Assembly: GCF_934190855.1 (NCBI RefSeq)
Contig: NZ_CAKPTN010000025.1
Coordinates: 1 to 16,869, forward strand
Source of the DNA: an uncultured Veillonella sp.
GTDB lineage: Bacteria > Bacillota > Negativicutes > Veillonellales > Veillonellaceae
Reading direction: 5' to 3'
DNA: 16,869 bases
The notes under the pieces were generated by a model. It was not told where the DNA came from and searched no databases. It saw only the letters and a list, made by a program, of their open reading frames with translations. Below are positions 11,001 through 16,869 of this stretch, in pieces. The translations under genes were made by a program, and so were the position numbers. Positions within the stretch are counted from its first letter, which is position 1; each line of letters begins with the position of its first letter.

Positions 11001-12236
11001 TTGGTTTTGCAACAATTCACCTACGCAACGAAGGCGACGGTTGCCCAAATGGTCGATATCATCTGTGTGACCTGCACCATCCATAAGGTTGAGCAAGTAA
11101 GAAATGTTAGCGATCATGTCTTCGCGAGTTACTGTGCGGTGATCGAATGGCAAGTTGCAGTTGTTACAAATAACTTTGGACTCTACACCATCGTTATTTA
11201 CGATGTAGAATTCAGCAAAGCCTTCGCCATCAAATACATGGCTATTTGCTACGATATCAAGTTGTTCTTCCCCAACTTGTACACCTGCATCAAGGATTAC
11301 TTCGCCAGTTTCAGGATCTACGATAGGTTGAGCCAATGTATGACCCAACATACGTTGACGCCAGCCAAGTTTTTTGTTCAATTTGTAACGACCAACGCGC
11401 GCCAAATCATAACGGCGTGCATCGAAGAACAAGTTATCAAATAAGTTACGAGCAGACTCTACTGTTGGAGGCTCGCCTGGACGTAATTTTTTATAGATTT
11501 CAACCAATGCTTCATCAGCAGATTGAGTTGTATCTTTTTCTAATGTGCGAACGATGCGCTCATCATAAATTGGCAAACCATCTTCGTCAGTTTTACCGTT
11601 CCAGAAGAGGTCAAGGATGCTTTCATTAGTATCCCAACCTAATGCACGTACCAATACTGTAGCTGGTAATTTACGGTTACGGTCAATACGAACCGCTACG
11701 ATTTCGCTTGCATCTGTTTCAAGCTCGATCCATGCGCCACGGTTAGGAATAACTGTGGAATCGTACAAACGGTTACCCATTGTATCGATTTCTTTATTGT
11801 AATAAACGCCTGGAGAACGTACCAATTGGGATACGATAACACGTTCTGCACCATTGATGATGAAAGTGCCTGTATCAGTCATCAATGGGAAGTCGCCCAT
11901 GAATACTTCTTGCTCTTTAATATCCATATTTTCTGGATCATTATTTACCAAGCGAATATTTACACGAAGTGGTGCTGCGTATGTAGCATCACGATTTTTA
12001 CATTCATTAATATCATACTTAGGCTCACCTAAGCTGAAACCTTCGAAAGAAAGTACTAAATTACCTGAATTGTCTTTAATCGGAGAAATATCGTTGAAAA
12101 TATTTTGTAAACCACTCTCCAAGAACCATTCATACGATTTACGTTGAATGTCCAATAAATGCGGCATCTTGATAACTTCGTTAATTTTTGCGTACGTATA
12201 ACGAGTTCGTTTGCCTACCTGTTCAGGTTTGAACAT
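8082..12236 (-). CDS. rpoB: DNA-directed RNA polymerase subunit beta
   Basis: Beta subunit of RNA polymerase, 1384 residues with the start at the ATG 12234-12236 ([20 protein letters not shown]). This start has AGGGGTG about nine bases upstream. A frame 13 codons longer has no ribosome site. The rifampicin pocket (456-482) reads [19 protein letters not shown] then SAL, with D465, H475, R478 and S480 wild type, so it predicts a rifampicin-sensitive enzyme. Catalytic-side lysines are K921 (GDK) and K929 (GNK). A helical, charged, coiled-coil-like insertion occupies about 985-1146, between [14 protein letters not shown] and [12 protein letters not shown], where Bacillus has only a short loop. 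A lone CxxC pair is at 357/360. The C-terminus is a long acidic tail (about 1311-1384). It leads directly into rpoC. Confidence 0.97.
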   Translation of the reverse strand: MFKPEQVGKRTRYTYAKINEVIKMPHLLDIQRKSYEWFLESGLQNIFNDISPIKDNSGNLVLSFEGFSLGEPKYDINECKNRDATYAAPLRVNIRLVNNDPENMDIKEQEVFMGDFPLMTDTGTFIINGAERVIVSQLVRSPGVYYNKEIDTMGNRLYDSTVIPNRGAWIELETDASEIVAVRIDRNRKLPATVLVRALGWDTNESILDLFWNGKTDEDGLPIYDERIVRTLEKDTTQSADEALVEIYKKLRPGEPPTVESARNLFDNLFFDARRYDLARVGRYKLNKKLGWRQRMLGHTLAQPIVDPETGEVILDAGVQVGEEQLDIVANSHVFDGEGFAEFYIVNNDGVESKVICNNCNLPFDHRTVTREDMIANISYLLNLMDGAGHTDDIDHLGNRRLRCVGELLQNQFRIGLTRMERVVRERMTIQEIESITPQALINIRPVVAAIKEFFGSSQLSQFMDQTNPLAELTHKRRLSALGPGGLSRERAGFEVRDVHHSHYGRMCPIETPEGPNIGLINSLSNYAKVNEFGFIEAPYRKVEKVYGTGADADKVVKVRVSDSVVYMTADEEEGMTIAQANSPLDEEGYFTTEHVACRRGHDVLEVTPDKVDYMDVSPKEVVSIGTAMIPFLENDDANRALMGANMQRQAVPLLRAQAPLVGTGMEYTAATDSGVCVLAREAGKVVRCWGNEIHVLRDSDGRVDTYRLNKFLRSNQSTCFNQKPIVNRGDHVVKGQVLADGPATDGGELALGYNVLVAFMPWEGYNYEDAILLSEELCKEDIYTSIHIEEYECDARDTKLGAEEITRELPNTGDDTLKNLDEEGIICIGAEVHPGDILVGKATPKGETELTPEERLLRAIFGDKEREVRDTSLRVPHGESGKVVDVKVFTRENGDELQPGVNKLVRVYIAQKRKIHEGDKMAGRHGNKGVVSRVMRKEDMPFLPDGTPVQIVLNPLGVPSRMNIGQVLETHLGWAVQGLGMKIKATDLHIKNVLKEARTDASYWEQIDAIRDLYAQIEALEAKIAEDVTVSHFEENEQIITLKTKILKHVEKAAQKKLEAMGGEARYQELKAIEAKYNALHVEFFDSEEDAPEMDPVLVEELEAINKVKNTLNNIRSAEEKRIEIRKELEGLGYDFEKYGMPTPDVAGIHIATPVFDGAHEKDVFETLEIAGRPENGKTVLYDGRTGEPMDNHVTVGYVYMLKLHHLVDDKIHARSTGPYSLVTQQPLGGKAQFGGQRFGEMEVWALEAYGAAYTLQELLTVKSDDVVGRVKAYEKIVKGENIPEPGVPESFKVLLKELQSIGLDVKILNEDQEEVVMKELDDDDEVVETGIEEVMEGSAVETDEVTVAEPEVEEEAPADNGGEDDILSQLAFPMGDSSNDED
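8799..9284 (-). other. Coiled-coil insertion domain within RpoB
   Basis: Codons for residues about 985-1146 encode Glu/Lys/Ala/Leu-rich helices (for example [49 protein letters not shown]). A short acidic linker near 1087-1098 separates two helical arms, suggesting an antiparallel hairpin. It lies at the position where E. coli beta also has a lineage-specific insertion, while Bacillus beta passes straight through. Confidence 0.7.
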
Positions 12237-12384
12237 ATTTGCTTTCACCCCTATCAAAACACACTGGTCTACCATTTTCTATAACGGCACGGAAAAGACA
12301 TCTTTCAGGTCTCAGTTTTCCTGCTCGGGCAACGTCAAATAAAGCAAGGTCCATTTCATTTTTTAAAATAACCTTGCTTCCCAT
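12223..12384 (-). CDS. Candidate small ORF in the rpoB leader, unknown function
   Basis: An ATG at 12382-12384 opens 53 codons ([20 protein letters not shown]..., ending GESKYVQT) that stop at a TGA 14 nt inside rpoB, in a different frame. The rpoB ribosome site lies within it, so translation of the two would be coupled. The same frame is stop-free upstream to about 12501, roughly 93 codons, unusual for AT-rich DNA. It includes a plausible protein-like stretch with no ATG (KVAFSAFGCKNYNLNSDE). The ATG has only a weak upstream site. I do not recognise the product. It may be a real small gene, a decayed remnant, or a leader that is open by chance. Confidence 0.4.
   Translation of the reverse strand: MGSKVILKNEMDLALFDVARAGKLRPERCLFRAVIENGRPVCFDRGESKYVQT
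12342..12379 (-). other. Stem-loop in the rpoB leader
   Basis: Perfect 9-bp inverted repeat AAGCAAGGT / ACCTTGCTT (12342-12350 with 12371-12379) enclosing a 20-nt AU-rich loop. On the minus-strand RNA it is followed by UAUUUGACG, too weak a U-run for an intrinsic terminator. It lies in the first codons of the candidate leader ORF, about 105-145 nt upstream of rpoB, and could be a regulatory fold. Confidence 0.45.
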
Positions 12385-12469
12385 TAACCAAGCACAACCT
12401 TGGAAGAAAACCTCATCACTATTTAAGTTATAGTTTTTACATCCAAAAGCAGAAAACGCTACTTTTGCA

Positions 12470-12505
12470 ATATATAATTTTATCAGTAATAAAAAAGACT
12501 GTCAA
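12470..12505 (-). promoter_or_regulatory. Promoter of rpoB-rpoC, nested in the aspA terminator
   Basis: Minus-strand TTGACA (12500-12505), 17-nt spacer, TAAAAT (12477-12482), with a predicted start near 12470. The -35 hexamer is part of the terminator stem at 12494-12526. This gives rpoB a leader of about 234 nt. Confidence 0.75.
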
Positions 12506-12526
12506 CTAAAAGGGTTGACAGTCTTT
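12491..12526 (-). terminator. Intrinsic terminator of aspA
   Basis: Perfect 13-bp stem AAAGACTGTCAAC / GTTGACAGTCTTT (12494-12506 with 12514-12526) and a 7-nt loop. It is followed on the minus strand by a run of six U. It lies about 40 nt after the aspA stop. A second, weaker 7-bp hairpin (CTTTGTT / AACAAAG, 12537-12558) precedes it. Confidence 0.92.
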
Positions 12527-12566
12527 CATTTTCATGCTTTGTTCATTTATCAACAAAGGGTAAGTA

Positions 12567-13982
12567 TTAATTACCTTTTTGTTTTAATAGTTTCGCACCA
12601 GCAATACCAGGGCGAGTCATTTCTTTAGGAGAAAGAATATGATTGATTTCGTCTTCAGTCAATAAGCCTTGATCCAAGATGATATCGCGGATAGCACGAC
12701 CTGTTTCATAAGCTTCTTTAGCCAATGCAGATGCAGTTTCGTAACCAAGGTGTGGTAACAATGCTGTTACGATACCTACGGAACGGTTCAACCAGTATTC
12801 GCATTGTTCACGGTCTACTTCAAGATCTACGAGCAATTTATCAACGAATGTATTTACGCCGTTTTTGAGGTAGCAAAGGTTATTGAACAAGTTGTAAGCC
12901 AATACAGGTTCCATTACGTTCAATTCGAATTGACCATTTTCTACAGCCAATGTAATTGTTAAGTCATTACCGATAACTTGGTAACATACTTGGTTCAATA
13001 CTTCGGCGATAACAGGGTTAACCTTACCAGGCATGATGGAAGAACCAGGTTGGCGTGCAGGTAATTTTAATTCCCCAATACCACAACGAGGACCAGATGC
13101 CATCAAGCGGAAGTCATTCGCCATTTTAATCAATACAAGAGCAGTTACTTTCAAACCGCTAGAGATATCAGCAAATACGTCTGTATTGTTTGTAGCATCG
13201 ATTAAATTTTCTGCAGTGTAGAATGGTTCGCCTACTACTTCACTAAGTTCGTAAGCTACATCATGAATGTAGTTAGGCTCAGCATTAAGACCTGTACCAA
13301 CTGCAGTCGCACCCATGTTGATTACATGTGCACCTTCAACGGCAGATTTAATACGTTTAATACCACGACGGATACCAGATGCATAAGCGCCCATTTCTTG
13401 GCCCAATGTAATTGGCACCGCATCTTGTAAGTGAGTACGACCCATTTTCAAGATTTCGCTGTATTCTTCAGCCTTTTTCTCAAGCTCATCAACGAGGCGT
13501 TGCAATGCTGCAAGTAAAGGTTTAGATTTAATAATAGCACATACTTTAATCGCTGTAGGGAACGCATCATTTGTAGATTGCGCCATATTACAGTGGTTGT
13601 TAGGGCTTACGATATCGTAGCTCCCTTTTGGATGACCTAAAATTTCACAAGCGCGGTTAGCCAACACTTCGTTCATGTTCATGTTCACGGAAGTACCTGC
13701 ACCACCTTGAATTGGGTCAACTGGGAATTGATCAGCAAATTGACCTTCAATTACTTCGTCCGCTGCTTGCACAATTGCTTTACCAATAGATACATTGAGA
13801 CGACCAGTTTTCATATTAGCTAAAGCAGATGCTTTTTTAACCATCGCTAATGCTTTAATGAAGTCTTGGTCCAAATGTTTTCCTGTAATATGGAAGTTTT
13901 CTAAGGCACGAATAGTTTGTACGCCATAATATAGCTCATCAGCTACTTCTAACTCACCTAGGAAATCATGTTCTTTTCTCAT
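12567..13982 (-). CDS. aspA: Aspartate ammonia-lyase (aspartase)
   Basis: Cytoplasmic homotetrameric lyase that converts L-aspartate to fumarate and ammonia. The 471-residue product belongs to the aspartase/fumarase superfamily. The flexible catalytic loop GSSIMPGKVNP (313-323) carries the base serine at 315. GRTHLQDAVP (181-190) and NMGATAVGTG (222-231) are the other conserved blocks. The segment GGAGTSVNMN (93-102) is the aspartase form rather than the fumarase GSGTQTNMN, which favours AspA over FumC. The ATG at 13980-13982 has AGAGGA upstream. A GTG six codons earlier lies before that site and is rejected. The gene is flanked by its own promoter and terminator, so it is monocistronic. In a succinate- or propionate-forming anaerobe it could feed fumarate reduction. 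Confidence 0.94.
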   Translation of the reverse strand: MRKEHDFLGELEVADELYYGVQTIRALENFHITGKHLDQDFIKALAMVKKASALANMKTGRLNVSIGKAIVQAADEVIEGQFADQFPVDPIQGGAGTSVNMNMNEVLANRACEILGHPKGSYDIVSPNNHCNMAQSTNDAFPTAIKVCAIIKSKPLLAALQRLVDELEKKAEEYSEILKMGRTHLQDAVPITLGQEMGAYASGIRRGIKRIKSAVEGAHVINMGATAVGTGLNAEPNYIHDVAYELSEVVGEPFYTAENLIDATNNTDVFADISSGLKVTALVLIKMANDFRLMASGPRCGIGELKLPARQPGSSIMPGKVNPVIAEVLNQVCYQVIGNDLTITLAVENGQFELNVMEPVLAYNLFNNLCYLKNGVNTFVDKLLVDLEVDREQCEYWLNRSVGIVTALLPHLGYETASALAKEAYETGRAIRDIILDQGLLTEDEINHILSPKEMTRPGIAGAKLLKQKGN

Positions 13983-14045
13983 ATTAGATCCTCTTTCCAC
14001 TATTTCATATTTTAAATGATAGTTTGATGAAATAATTTTATCTTA

Positions 14046-14081
14046 TGCGCTCATTATAGCATGTATCTTGTATACATAAAA
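14046..14081 (-). promoter_or_regulatory. Extended -10 promoter of aspA, with inverted repeat in the spacer
   Basis: Minus strand TGCTATAAT: a perfect TATAAT (14053-14058) with the TGn extension. The -35 region is poor (TTTTAT at 14076-14081), as is common for extended -10 promoters. An inverted repeat ATGTAT-N5-ATACAT (14061-14077), containing the palindrome TGTATACA, fills the spacer and could bind a regulator. The leader is about 64 nt. Confidence 0.65.
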
Positions 14082-14161
14082 GTCATTTCATATATTCTGT
14101 ACAAACAATATTCTATACAATATTTATTTTACTGATTAAATATACTATATCAAGGCAAGTT

Positions 14162-14196
14162 TTGAATATATCTAGCCCTATAGTACAATAATATAA
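14162..14196 (+). promoter_or_regulatory. Promoter of the membrane glycosyltransferase gene
   Basis: TTGAAT (14162-14167), 16-nt spacer, TACAAT (14184-14189), with a predicted start near 14196, about 26 nt upstream of the gene. It diverges from the aspA promoter. The 80 bases between the two promoters are AT-rich with no clear further structure. Confidence 0.6.
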
Positions 14197-14221
14197 ACTA
14201 TGTAAGTAAGGAGTATTGACT

Positions 14222-15835
14222 ATGAATTATCACGCATTACGTATAGGCGCTTTATTTTTACTGACCGTCCTGAGTTACGGTTTCTATAACGCCTATTTGC
14301 CTATCACCGATCCGGTAGAATCAAACTATGTACTCTCTGCCATCACCATGCTAAAACATAACTCCTGGATATCGCCTATGATATATGACCAAGTATGGTA
14401 CGATAAGCCGCCCCTCACCTATTGGGCACTTATGATAACGTACAAACTATTTGGCATATCTGACTTTACATCGCGTATACCAAATACACTCGCAGCGGGA
14501 GCTAGTGTGGCCTTTATGTATCACCTCGTGTATCGCATAAAAGGATCAATACATTTAGCCGTTACAAGCGCCGTGCTATTATTCAGTGCATTACAGTTTT
14601 GGTATATTTCACATGCGGTTATCACTGATGGTTTTCTATTTTTCTTCTCCATAGCAGTTTTCGGTTATTCCTATTTAGCCTTTACCAATAATGATAAGAG
14701 CTCAATGGTAAAAGCCTATTGTGCTGCTGCGTTATCCGTTGTTACCAAAGGTCCTATCGGTATTTTACTACCAGGATTAATACTACTACTCTTTGTGTGT
14801 ATGCGCTGGATTACACTAAGAGAAAATCCCAATTATTCTATTACCAAGGACGTAAAACTATTATTTAATCCACTTGGTATTTTGCTTTTTATTTTATTGG
14901 CTAGCCCTTGGTACATTGCAATGTACTCAATACACGGAGAACAATTTGTTTCTGGTTTCTTAGGGCTCCATAATGTGGATCGTGCCCTTGTTTCAGAACA
15001 TCCGAAGTTCAATGTATGGTACTACTATCTAATCATAGTACCCCTAGCTCTATTACCATGGACTCCTGCTGTAATCTATCGTTTAAAAAGTATTAACTGG
15101 AAAGATAACTTTGATTTATTAGGCATCATATGGTTTTTAACTATTGTTCTATTCTATTCTCTAGTAGCTACTAAGTATATAACGTACACATTACCTGCCA
15201 TTATTCCCTGTATTATATGGGGTGCTGAGACTATCATTAATCTACTCAATAAAAACAATAAAACCTTCAAATATATTGTGACAATTCCATTTGGTATTTA
15301 TTGTACTATTTTTATGATTGCCATCTTTAGAACTCCTGAGCTATCGCCAGTTCCCTTAATCGTTACAGGCCTAGTGATGGGTTTACTATTAAATGTGACG
15401 AGACACTTTGTTAAAAGTAATTTGCATTTAACTATATATCTAATTACTCCAGTAATTCTCCTCTATACAGCAGTAACTATAACAGTTCCACCAATTTTAC
15501 TTAATCAATCAGGACTTCAATTTAAACCTTATATAGAATCAACTAGTCAAAACACTTATATCTATGGTACTTACTACACGTCGATTCTATATTACACAAA
15601 GACTACACCAACTCAAGTATTTGTACACACTACTGATGATCCACGGTGGACCGAAGGAAAAGCATTAATGCCAACCATTACAAAAGATGAATTCTATCAA
15701 ATAGTTCCAAACGAATCTAGTGCTATAATTATTGTTCCAAACAAATACAGTAAAAACTTTATAGAATCACCTATCTATACAATAGTTAAAGAAATTGGTA
15801 AAACACAATCAACTAGAATTTACAAAGTTAATTAA
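14222..15835 (+). CDS. PMT/ArnT-like (GT39 family) membrane glycosyltransferase
   Basis: Integral membrane GT-C glycosyltransferase, 537 residues. Such enzymes move a sugar from a polyprenyl-phosphate carrier to an acceptor on the outer face of the inner membrane. After the first membrane helix (about 6-28) come the acidic loop motif D30-P-V-E33-S-N-Y and the conserved DKPPLTYW (61-68), both typical of ArnT/PMT proteins. VVTKGPIG (173-180) and ATKYITYTLPAI (316-327) are further family-like blocks. I count roughly 11-13 membrane helices up to about 423, then a soluble C-terminal part of about 110 residues. The ATG at 14222 has AAGGAG eight bases upstream; a TTG two codons earlier is too close. 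The acceptor (lipid A, other glycan or protein) cannot be told. It is a lone gene between divergent aspA and convergent rplL. Confidence 0.85.
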   Translation: MNYHALRIGALFLLTVLSYGFYNAYLPITDPVESNYVLSAITMLKHNSWISPMIYDQVWYDKPPLTYWALMITYKLFGISDFTSRIPNTLAAGASVAFMYHLVYRIKGSIHLAVTSAVLLFSALQFWYISHAVITDGFLFFFSIAVFGYSYLAFTNNDKSSMVKAYCAAALSVVTKGPIGILLPGLILLLFVCMRWITLRENPNYSITKDVKLLFNPLGILLFILLASPWYIAMYSIHGEQFVSGFLGLHNVDRALVSEHPKFNVWYYYLIIVPLALLPWTPAVIYRLKSINWKDNFDLLGIIWFLTIVLFYSLVATKYITYTLPAIIPCIIWGAETIINLLNKNNKTFKYIVTIPFGIYCTIFMIAIFRTPELSPVPLIVTGLVMGLLLNVTRHFVKSNLHLTIYLITPVILLYTAVTITVPPILLNQSGLQFKPYIESTSQNTYIYGTYYTSILYYTKTTPTQVFVHTTDDPRWTEGKALMPTITKDEFYQIVPNESSAIIIVPNKYSKNFIESPIYTIVKEIGKTQSTRIYKVN

Positions 15836-15840
15836 CAAAC

Positions 15841-15870
15841 AAAAAAGGCGTACCCAAGGGTACGCCTTTT
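15841..15870. terminator. Bidirectional terminator between the glycosyltransferase gene and rplL
   Basis: A 12-bp stem AAAAGGCGTACC / GGTACGCCTTTT with a CAAG loop. The plus-strand copy ends in UUUU and the minus-strand copy in six U, so it can serve both convergent genes. It lies 6 nt after the glycosyltransferase stop codon and 13 nt after that of rplL. It therefore closes the rplJL unit before rpoB. Confidence 0.92.
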
Positions 15871-15883
15871 AATATGGCTAGAA

Positions 15884-16252
15884 TTATTTCAATTCTACGG
15901 ATGCGCCAGCTTCTTCTAATTGAGCTTTCAAAGCTTCAGCAGCTTCAGCAGCTACGCCTTCTTTTACAGGTGCAGGAGCGCCGTCAACGATAGCTTTAGC
16001 TTCTTTCAAGCCAAGACCAGTTGCTTCACGAACAACTTTGATTACGTTGATTTTGGATGCGCCAGCATCTTTCAAGATTACGTCGAAGGAATCTTTAGCT
16101 GCGCCAGCACCAGCGTCGCCAGCTGCTGCTACAGCTACAGGAGCTGCTGCAGTTACGCCAAATTCTTCTTCAATTGCTTTTACAAGATCATTAAGTTCAA
16201 GAATAGTTGCTTCTTTTAATTCAGCAACGATGTTTTCAATGTTCAATGCCAT
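15884..16252 (-). CDS. rplL: 50S ribosomal protein L7/L12
   Basis: Stalk protein present in several copies per ribosome, where it recruits and activates translational GTPases such as EF-G and EF-Tu. It has 122 residues in the normal order. The N-terminal dimerisation helix is residues 1-33 ([20 protein letters not shown]). An Ala/Gly-rich hinge follows at about 34-52. The C-terminal factor-binding domain contains [20 protein letters not shown] (67-86). The ATG at 16250-16252 has GGAGGA eight bases upstream. It is 70 nt downstream of rplJ. In many bacteria rpoB would follow, but here a strong terminator does. Confidence 0.97.
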   Translation of the reverse strand: MALNIENIVAELKEATILELNDLVKAIEEEFGVTAAAPVAVAAAGDAGAGAAKDSFDVILKDAGASKINVIKVVREATGLGLKEAKAIVDGAPAPVKEGVAAEAAEALKAQLEEAGASVELK

Positions 16253-16322
16253 TTTAAGTATCCTCCATAAATTAGTTTATAGTGCCAGCCTCATGCGGCC
16301 GACGAATAATTCTTTGTAATTA

Positions 16323-16820
16323 TTATTCTGCAGGTTTTGCTTCTGCAACAGCTTTGACAGCGTATGCAACGTTGCGAACAGGAGCTTGCAATACGGAAAG
16401 CAACATGGAAAGCATACCTTCGCGGTTTGGAAGATTTGCAATTGCTTTGATGCCAGCAGCGTCCATAACTTCGCCTTCAACGATACCAGCTTTAACTGTA
16501 ACAACTTCTTTATCAGTTGTTTTGATGAATTGTTCGATTACACGAGCTGGTGCAACAGCATCCTCTTTAGAAGTAGCCAATGCAGTTGGACCTTCTAAAT
16601 GCTCAGAGAAACCTTCAAGATTCAATTCGTTTGCAGCGATACGAGTCAAAGTATTTTTGATTACTTTGTATTCAACACCTTCAGCCAACATTTTGCGACG
16701 AAGTTCAGTTGCTTGAGCAACTGTCAAACCAGAGTAACCAATCAATACAGCACCTTTTGCTTCAGAAAGAGTTTCTTTCATTTGAGCAACGATTGCTTTT
16801 TTTGATTCAGTGACAGCCAT
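16323..16820 (-). CDS. rplJ: 50S ribosomal protein L10
   Basis: L10 anchors the L7/L12 dimers to 23S rRNA near L11, forming the base of the ribosomal stalk. It has 165 residues, near the usual length, beginning MAVTESKKAIVAQMKETL. It shows the family segments GYSGLTVAQATELRRKM (28-44) and YKVIKNTLTRIA (51-62). The Ala-rich C-terminal helix that carries L7/L12 is at about 135-161. The ATG at 16818-16820 lies six bases from GGAGGT. It is paired with rplL as in essentially all bacteria. Confidence 0.97.
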   Translation of the reverse strand: MAVTESKKAIVAQMKETLSEAKGAVLIGYSGLTVAQATELRRKMLAEGVEYKVIKNTLTRIAANELNLEGFSEHLEGPTALATSKEDAVAPARVIEQFIKTTDKEVVTVKAGIVEGEVMDAAGIKAIANLPNREGMLSMLLSVLQAPVRNVAYAVKAVAEAKPAE

Positions 16821-16869
16821 TAGATTACCTCCTTATAGATTTTTTGGTGCTCTATGTACTATCTTAGCG
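16821..16869 (-). promoter_or_regulatory. End of the rplJ leader (cut by the window)
   Basis: These 49 nt hold the rplJ ribosome site and the 3' end of its upstream region. In many bacteria this region carries a structured L10 autoregulatory leader. No complete fold or promoter is visible in the part present, so the presence of such a leader is only expected, not shown. Confidence 0.3.

Noticed and set aside
10839..11444. Plus-strand frame of 201 codons opposite rpoB
   Set aside because: Antisense shadow of the rpoB core, including the rifampicin region complement; no independent support.
12237..12275. 13-codon N-terminal extension of RpoB
   Set aside because: No ribosome site before the outer ATG, and the family N-terminus begins at the inner ATG, which has AGGGGTG upstream. 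The interval fits better as leader.
12385..12414. Possible 10-codon leader peptide (MRFSSKVVLG) whose stop overlaps the ATG of the rpoB-leader ORF
   Set aside because: No Shine-Dalgarno site and too short to separate from chance.
13983..14221. Possible riboswitch or sRNA between aspA and the glycosyltransferase gene
   Set aside because: Only two divergent promoters and AT-rich sequence are visible; no conserved riboswitch core or strong fold.

Overview
The window looks like core housekeeping chromosome of a low-GC Negativicutes bacterium, most probably Veillonella or a close relative. That is an inference from remembered protein families. Ribosomal proteins, EF-G and AspA are closest in feel to Firmicutes. 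RpoB and RpoC carry large insertions absent from Bacillus, and a PMT-type membrane glycosyltransferase typical of envelopes built with lipid-linked sugars sits among them. No mobile element, CRISPR array, tRNA or rRNA was seen.

Layout, left to right. (1) Positions 1-3526, minus strand: a str-type operon in the order ybxF (L7Ae-like K-turn protein), rpsL (S12), rpsG (S7), fusA (EF-G), tuf (EF-Tu, cut by the window edge). It has its own strong promoter at 3508-3536, overlaid by a perfect 9+9 bp palindrome. (2) Positions 3537-3849: an AT-rich gap ending in the rpoC terminator. (3) Positions 3850-12505, minus strand: rpoB-rpoC with a leader of about 230 nt. The leader holds a candidate 53-codon ORF overlapping the rpoB start, and the -35 box of the promoter lies inside the terminator of the next gene. 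(4) Positions 12567-13982, minus strand: aspA (aspartate ammonia-lyase), monocistronic with its own extended -10 promoter. (5) Positions 14222-15835, plus strand: a GT39/PMT-family membrane glycosyltransferase, divergent from aspA. (6) Positions 15841-15870: a bidirectional terminator between convergent genes. (7) Positions 15884-16820, minus strand: rplJ-rplL (L10, L7/L12).

Seven of the nine complete or partial core genes on the minus strand form the translation and transcription machinery, which in many Firmicutes lies in one rplJL-rpoBC-ybxF-rpsLG-fusA-tuf run. Here that run is cut twice: by a terminator and new promoter between rpoC and ybxF, and by aspA plus the glycosyltransferase between rplL and rpoB. 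AspA would supply fumarate from aspartate. The glycosyltransferase would act on envelope glycans. Neither has an obvious functional link to the ribosome/RNA polymerase genes.

Several starts were moved inward from the longest reading frame (fusA, rpsG, rpsL, rpoB, aspA, the glycosyltransferase) because a Shine-Dalgarno site and family alignment both favour the inner codon. I found no clearly new multi-gene system. The best leads are a threefold repeated module inside RpoC, a coiled-coil insertion in RpoB, the rpoB leader, and the palindrome on the ybxF promoter.
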